Assembly: GCA_000715855.1 (NCBI GenBank) | Contig: KL571225.1 | Span: 172,942 to 180,702 of the forward strand | Direction: 5' to 3' | DNA from: Actinoplanes liguriensis | GTDB lineage: Bacteria > Actinomycetota > Actinomycetes > Mycobacteriales > Micromonosporaceae | Length of the DNA stretch: 7,761 nt | In this document: piece by piece, positions 5,448 through 7,761 of the stretch | Numbering within the stretch: position 1 is the first letter of the stretch | Layout: every line of letters begins with the position of its first letter | The notes under the pieces: model-generated | Database searches by the model: none | What the model was told of the DNA's origin: nothing | What the model saw: the letters and a program-made list of their open reading frames with translations, nothing else | Translations under genes and position numbers: made by a program

Positions 5448-6989
5448 ATGCGGGCAGTGCTGGACACGACATTCCGATCCCTGAGAGTCCGGAACTATCG
5501 CCTCTTCGCCATCGGTCAGCTGATCAAGCTGATCGGCGTGTGGACCATGTTCACCGCACAGGACTGGCTGGTCCTGGACCTGTCACACAACTCACCCGGC
5601 GCGCTCGGGGTGGTCACCGCCCTGCAGTTCGTCCCGGTGATGGTACTCACCCTCTACAGCGGGCGGCTGGCCGACCGTTACGACAAGCGCAAGCTGCTGA
5701 TCGTCGCGAACACCGTCTTCGCCGCCACCGCCGTCGCGTTCGCGATCATCGTGGCCTGCGGGATCGTGCAGCTCTGGCACGTGTTCCTGTTTGCCCTGCT
5801 CTTCGGCATCGCCAACTCCGTCGAGACCCCGGTCCGCCAGGCATTCGTCTCCGAACTGGTCGAGCTGCCGCTGCTGCCGAACGCGCTGGCGCTCTCCGCG
5901 GCCACCTTCAACACCGCCCGGATCGGCGGCCCGGCACTGGCCGGCGTGCTGCTGGCGGCGTTCCCGATGCGGGTGGTGTTCCTGCTCGCGACGGTGCTGG
6001 CGATCGCGCCGATCTTCACGTACACCCGGATGAACATCGCCGAGCTCTTCGGGATCGAGCGCAAGAGCCGCGGCGGCGCCAAGGTCCTCGACGGTCTGAA
6101 GTATGTCGGCAAGCGCGCCGACCTGGTCCTCCCGATTGCCCTGATGGCCGTGATCGGCATGATCGGCTTCAACTTCCCGGTCACCCTGGCCGCCCTCGCG
6201 AAGATCAATTTCCACGCCGGCGCCTCATCGTTCGGGCTGCTCACGACGGCTCTCGCGGTCGGTGCGCTGGGCGGCGCACTGGCCGGCAGCGGCCGGCGGG
6301 CGCGGCCCGGGGCGTACCGGGTGATCGGCGCTGCCCTCGCCTTCGGCATCTTCGAGTTCTCGGTCGGGTTCGCGCCGAACTTCGTGGTCGCCATGCTGCT
6401 CCTCGTGCCGACCGGGTTCTTCTCGATCTACCTGGCGCAGGCCGCCAACCACCGGGTGCAGATGGGCGTGGACGCCGAGTACCGGGGGCGGGTGATGGCG
6501 CTCTACGTGCTGGTCTTCCTCGGGACGACGCCGATCGGCGCCTCGCTGGCCGGGTGGTGGGGGGAGCAGTTCGGGGTGCCCTCCAGCATCTGGGTGGGCG
6601 GGCTGGTGTCGTTCCTCGCCGCGGTGGCGACGTTGATCTGGCAGTTGCGGGCCAGTGGGGATCGGTTGGAGTTGCGGTTGCGGCCGCGGTTGTCGCTTCG
6701 CCTGATCCCCTCGGAGGAGGTTGCTCCGGACGATCTTGCTCCGGATGGCCTTGCTTCGGGTGGCGTTGCCGCTTCGGCCGGCGTTCCTACTTCGAGTGGC
6801 GTTGCTGCTTCGAGTGGCGTTCCTACTTCGAGTGGCGTTGCTGCTTCGGGCGGCGTTCCTGCCTCGGGTGGCGTTGCTCCTTCGCCTCGCGTGCACGCCG
6901 AGCCCGCGAGTCCCGCCATTCCTGCGCTGGCGGTCCGAGTGCGGCTGGAGCCGTCGAACCGTGCCGCGGAGTCGGTCACTCGGGGCTGA
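5448..6989 (+). CDS. MFS exporter (EntS/MFS_3-like) with repeat-bearing C-terminal tail
   Basis: This 513-residue inner-membrane protein has about twelve hydrophobic segments between residues 17 and 400. The MFS A-motif is seen as SGRLADRYDKRKLL (71-84). LPNALALSAATFNTARIGGP (143-162) and YRGRVMALY (345-353) are typical of the EntS/MFS_3 exporter group. Relatives use the proton gradient to expel siderophores or drugs; the substrate here is unknown. The start ATG is well supported by GAGGAGG at 5433-5439, eight bases upstream. After the last helix comes an unusual tail of about 110 residues containing seven GV(A/P)xSx hexapeptides (439-480), preceded by three five-residue units. The tail is absent from typical family members, which end near residue 400-420. 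The gene follows MarR on the same strand with no strong terminator between, indicating a MarR-controlled efflux pair. Confidence 0.9.
   Translation: MRAVLDTTFRSLRVRNYRLFAIGQLIKLIGVWTMFTAQDWLVLDLSHNSPGALGVVTALQFVPVMVLTLYSGRLADRYDKRKLLIVANTVFAATAVAFAIIVACGIVQLWHVFLFALLFGIANSVETPVRQAFVSELVELPLLPNALALSAATFNTARIGGPALAGVLLAAFPMRVVFLLATVLAIAPIFTYTRMNIAELFGIERKSRGGAKVLDGLKYVGKRADLVLPIALMAVIGMIGFNFPVTLAALAKINFHAGASSFGLLTTALAVGALGGALAGSGRRARPGAYRVIGAALAFGIFEFSVGFAPNFVVAMLLLVPTGFFSIYLAQAANHRVQMGVDAEYRGRVMALYVLVFLGTTPIGASLAGWWGEQFGVPSSIWVGGLVSFLAAVATLIWQLRASGDRLELRLRPRLSLRLIPSEEVAPDDLAPDGLASGGVAASAGVPTSSGVAASSGVPTSSGVAASGGVPASGGVAPSPRVHAEPASPAIPALAVRVRLEPSNRAAESVTRG
6717..6761 (+). repeat. Three 15-bp degenerate tandem units in the MFS tail
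   Basis: Units start at 6717, 6732 and 6747 and share the pattern xxxxTTGCTYCGGRY, encoding EVAPD, DLAPD and GLASG. They directly precede the 18-bp array and look related to it by a three-base insertion. Confidence 0.7.
6762..6887 (+). repeat. Seven 18-bp tandem repeats in frame within the MFS gene
   Basis: Seven contiguous units start at 6762, 6780, 6798, 6816, 6834, 6852 and 6870, with a consensus near GGCGTTSCTRCTTCGAGT. They alternate between two versions (GTTGCTGCT and GTTCCTACT), so a 36-bp higher-order unit is also visible. Units two and four are identical. The length is a multiple of three, so copy-number change would keep the reading frame and alter only the tail length. Third codon positions are T-rich, unlike the rest of the gene. 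Confidence 0.9.
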
Positions 6990-7000
6990 CGGCGATGCCC

Positions 7001-7038
7001 GAATCCGCGTCACCCGTTAGAGGTGTGGCGCGGATTTT
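7001..7038 (+). terminator. Terminator-like hairpin after the MFS exporter gene
   Basis: AATCCGCG (7002-7009) pairs with CGCGGATT (7029-7036), and CACC (7011-7014) with GGTG (7022-7025), separated by a small internal loop. Two further Ts follow the stem, then C, G and CATTT. It begins 12 bases after the TGA of the MFS gene, so it is a good candidate for ending the MarR-MFS transcript. Confidence 0.7.
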
Positions 7039-7166
7039 CGCATTTCGGCCGCGATATCCGATAAATGCAGCTCAAATCGTGCCCGATGTCGGTCAGGAAC
7101 CTGGCAAATAGGTAGTTGGCAGATCAGGTCCGCCGAACGGGTGTTCCGACCGGGCGGGTCCCGGCA
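7039..7166. other. Intergenic region before the last gene, no gene seen
   Basis: This is less GC-rich at its left end than the flanking genes. I see no RNA gene or conserved element. GGAACCTG (7092-7099) and CAGGTCC could form a weak bulged stem, but the loop is about twenty bases and I give it no weight. It presumably carries the promoter of the gene at 7179. Confidence 0.4.
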
Positions 7167-7172
7167 TAACGT
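7167..7172 (+). promoter_or_regulatory. Candidate -10 element for a leaderless transcript of the last gene
   Basis: TAACGT fits TANNNT and ends six bases before the GTG at 7179, which has no Shine-Dalgarno sequence. TTCCGA at 7144-7149, 17 bases upstream, is a poor -35 match. Confidence 0.48.
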
Positions 7173-7178
7173 CAATAC

Positions 7179-7718
7179 GTGGCGATGGCCCAACTGGTCG
7201 TGATTTCGGCGGCGTGGATGACGCTGCTGGTCCTGCCGTGTGCCCGGGCCCTGCTCCGCCGGCCGGCCGCACGCCGGCCCGCTACCCCGGGCCATCTGCC
7301 CCGGCGGCGAAACTCGCTCCGCCGGGTGCCTTCCCCCGGCCGTCAGCCCCGAAAAGGCTCGGCCCAGGCCGACTGGACCCGCCGTCCCGGCCCGCCCAGT
7401 CGTGATCTCCGCCGGCTCGACCGTGAGCTGGCGGGCCTCGACATCACGGCCCGCATGGAGGCGCTGCCCGCCGTCCCCATCGAGCAACTGGCCTACGACC
7501 TGCGGAGACTCGACCGGCAGCGTCGCAGCGGCCCGCTCCGCTCCTCCGAGGCCTGCATGGCCGCGCTGATGCGAGCCTACGACGCCCGGCTGCTGCTCGC
7601 CTGCCGCTGCCTCGGCGTGCCCGAACACCTGCAGCCGTTGGAAGGCGTCGACCGCGAAATCGAACGCCTCCGCCTCGAAACCCGGCTCGAAGCCGCAGGC
7701 CTGGCCCTCAGAGGCTAA
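7179..7718 (+). CDS. Membrane-anchored hypothetical protein, actinobacterial
   Basis: A 179-residue protein of a family I cannot name. A single hydrophobic segment (about 5-21) is followed by a very Arg/Pro-rich stretch (26-75), so the bulk is expected in the cytoplasm by the positive-inside rule. Residues about 75-175 look helical and charged, with near-repeated RDLRRLDRELAGL (75-87) and YDLRRLDRQRRSG (106-118), a small Cys cluster (C126, C142, C144), and a final amphipathic helix rich in Glu/Arg/Leu (157-175). The C-terminal half looks well conserved in character, with strong third-position G/C bias, which supports it being a real gene. The start is GTG at 7179, with ATG at 7185 as an alternative; neither has a Shine-Dalgarno. 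It is separated from the MFS gene by a terminator-like hairpin and so is probably its own unit. Function unknown. Confidence 0.75.
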   Translation: MAMAQLVVISAAWMTLLVLPCARALLRRPAARRPATPGHLPRRRNSLRRVPSPGRQPRKGSAQADWTRRPGPPSRDLRRLDRELAGLDITARMEALPAVPIEQLAYDLRRLDRQRRSGPLRSSEACMAALMRAYDARLLLACRCLGVPEHLQPLEGVDREIERLRLETRLEAAGLALRG

Positions 7719-7761
7719 CTTCAAGATCTTTCATTTCCTATCTCCGCTGTGGTCGCCCTCC
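7719..7761. other. Window end, no feature seen
   Basis: Forty-three bases after the last stop codon, more A/T-rich than the genes. There is no hairpin, start codon with ribosome site, or repeat that I can support. Confidence 0.4.

Noticed and set aside
6762..6887. CRISPR array
   Set aside because: Units are contiguous 18-mers with no spacers, in frame inside a protein gene.
5540..7111. Plus-strand 523-codon frame overlapping the MFS exporter
   Set aside because: Arg/Gly/Ala-rich translation without domains; the overlapping frame at 5448 has clear MFS motifs and a strong ribosome site.
7017..7724. Minus-strand 235-codon frame opposite the last gene
   Set aside because: It crosses the terminator-like hairpin region and intergenic DNA and has no recognisable motif; the plus-strand frame has a membrane anchor and better codon bias.

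Overview
The window is about 71% GC by eye, with strong G/C preference at third codon positions and frequent GTG starts. Together with DUF3027 and DUF2530, two families found essentially only in actinobacteria, this points to a high-GC actinomycete. The gene order (futalosine hydrolase-like start, MFS, DUF3027, DUF2530, NCS2 permease, MarR, MFS) suggests Micromonosporaceae such as Actinoplanes. The genus is inferred from memory of that neighbourhood, not from a search.

Layout. On the minus strand at the left edge is the first 22 codons of a gene that looks like futalosine hydrolase (mqnB, menaquinone synthesis). Its start overlaps the stop of a 641-residue MFS-type membrane protein (81-2006) by four bases. 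Divergent from the MFS gene is a DUF3027 gene (2109-2911), which faces a small DUF2530 membrane protein gene (2932-3234, minus). A perfect 12-bp-stem hairpin between them carries both stop codons. Divergent from DUF2530 is an NCS2/AzgA-type purine permease (3368-4816), closed by an 11-bp-stem hairpin. A MarR regulator (4914-5360) with a clear inverted-repeat operator follows, then an EntS-like MFS exporter (5448-6989) with an 18-bp tandem repeat in its C-terminal tail and another terminator-like hairpin behind it. Last is a membrane-anchored actinobacterial protein of unknown function (7179-7718). No gene-free stretch exceeds 300 bases; the longest is 6990-7178.

Data quality. The first 17 bases and bases 2665-2680 match the Tn5 mosaic-end sequence used in tagmentation libraries. 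They are adapter remnants, not genome. The internal one replaces roughly ten codons of DUF3027 and shifts its frame, so that gene is broken in the assembly and probably intact in the organism.

How the genes fit together. The MarR gene, its operator and the downstream MFS gene form a typical self-regulated efflux cassette. The other genes look like conserved actinobacterial housekeeping neighbours. Four genes (DUF3027, DUF2530, MarR, the last ORF) have an actinobacterial -10-like hexamer 6-7 bases before a GTG start, suggesting leaderless transcripts, while the three transporters have Shine-Dalgarno sequences. I see no phage, CRISPR, insertion sequence, RNA gene or clearly new multi-gene system here.
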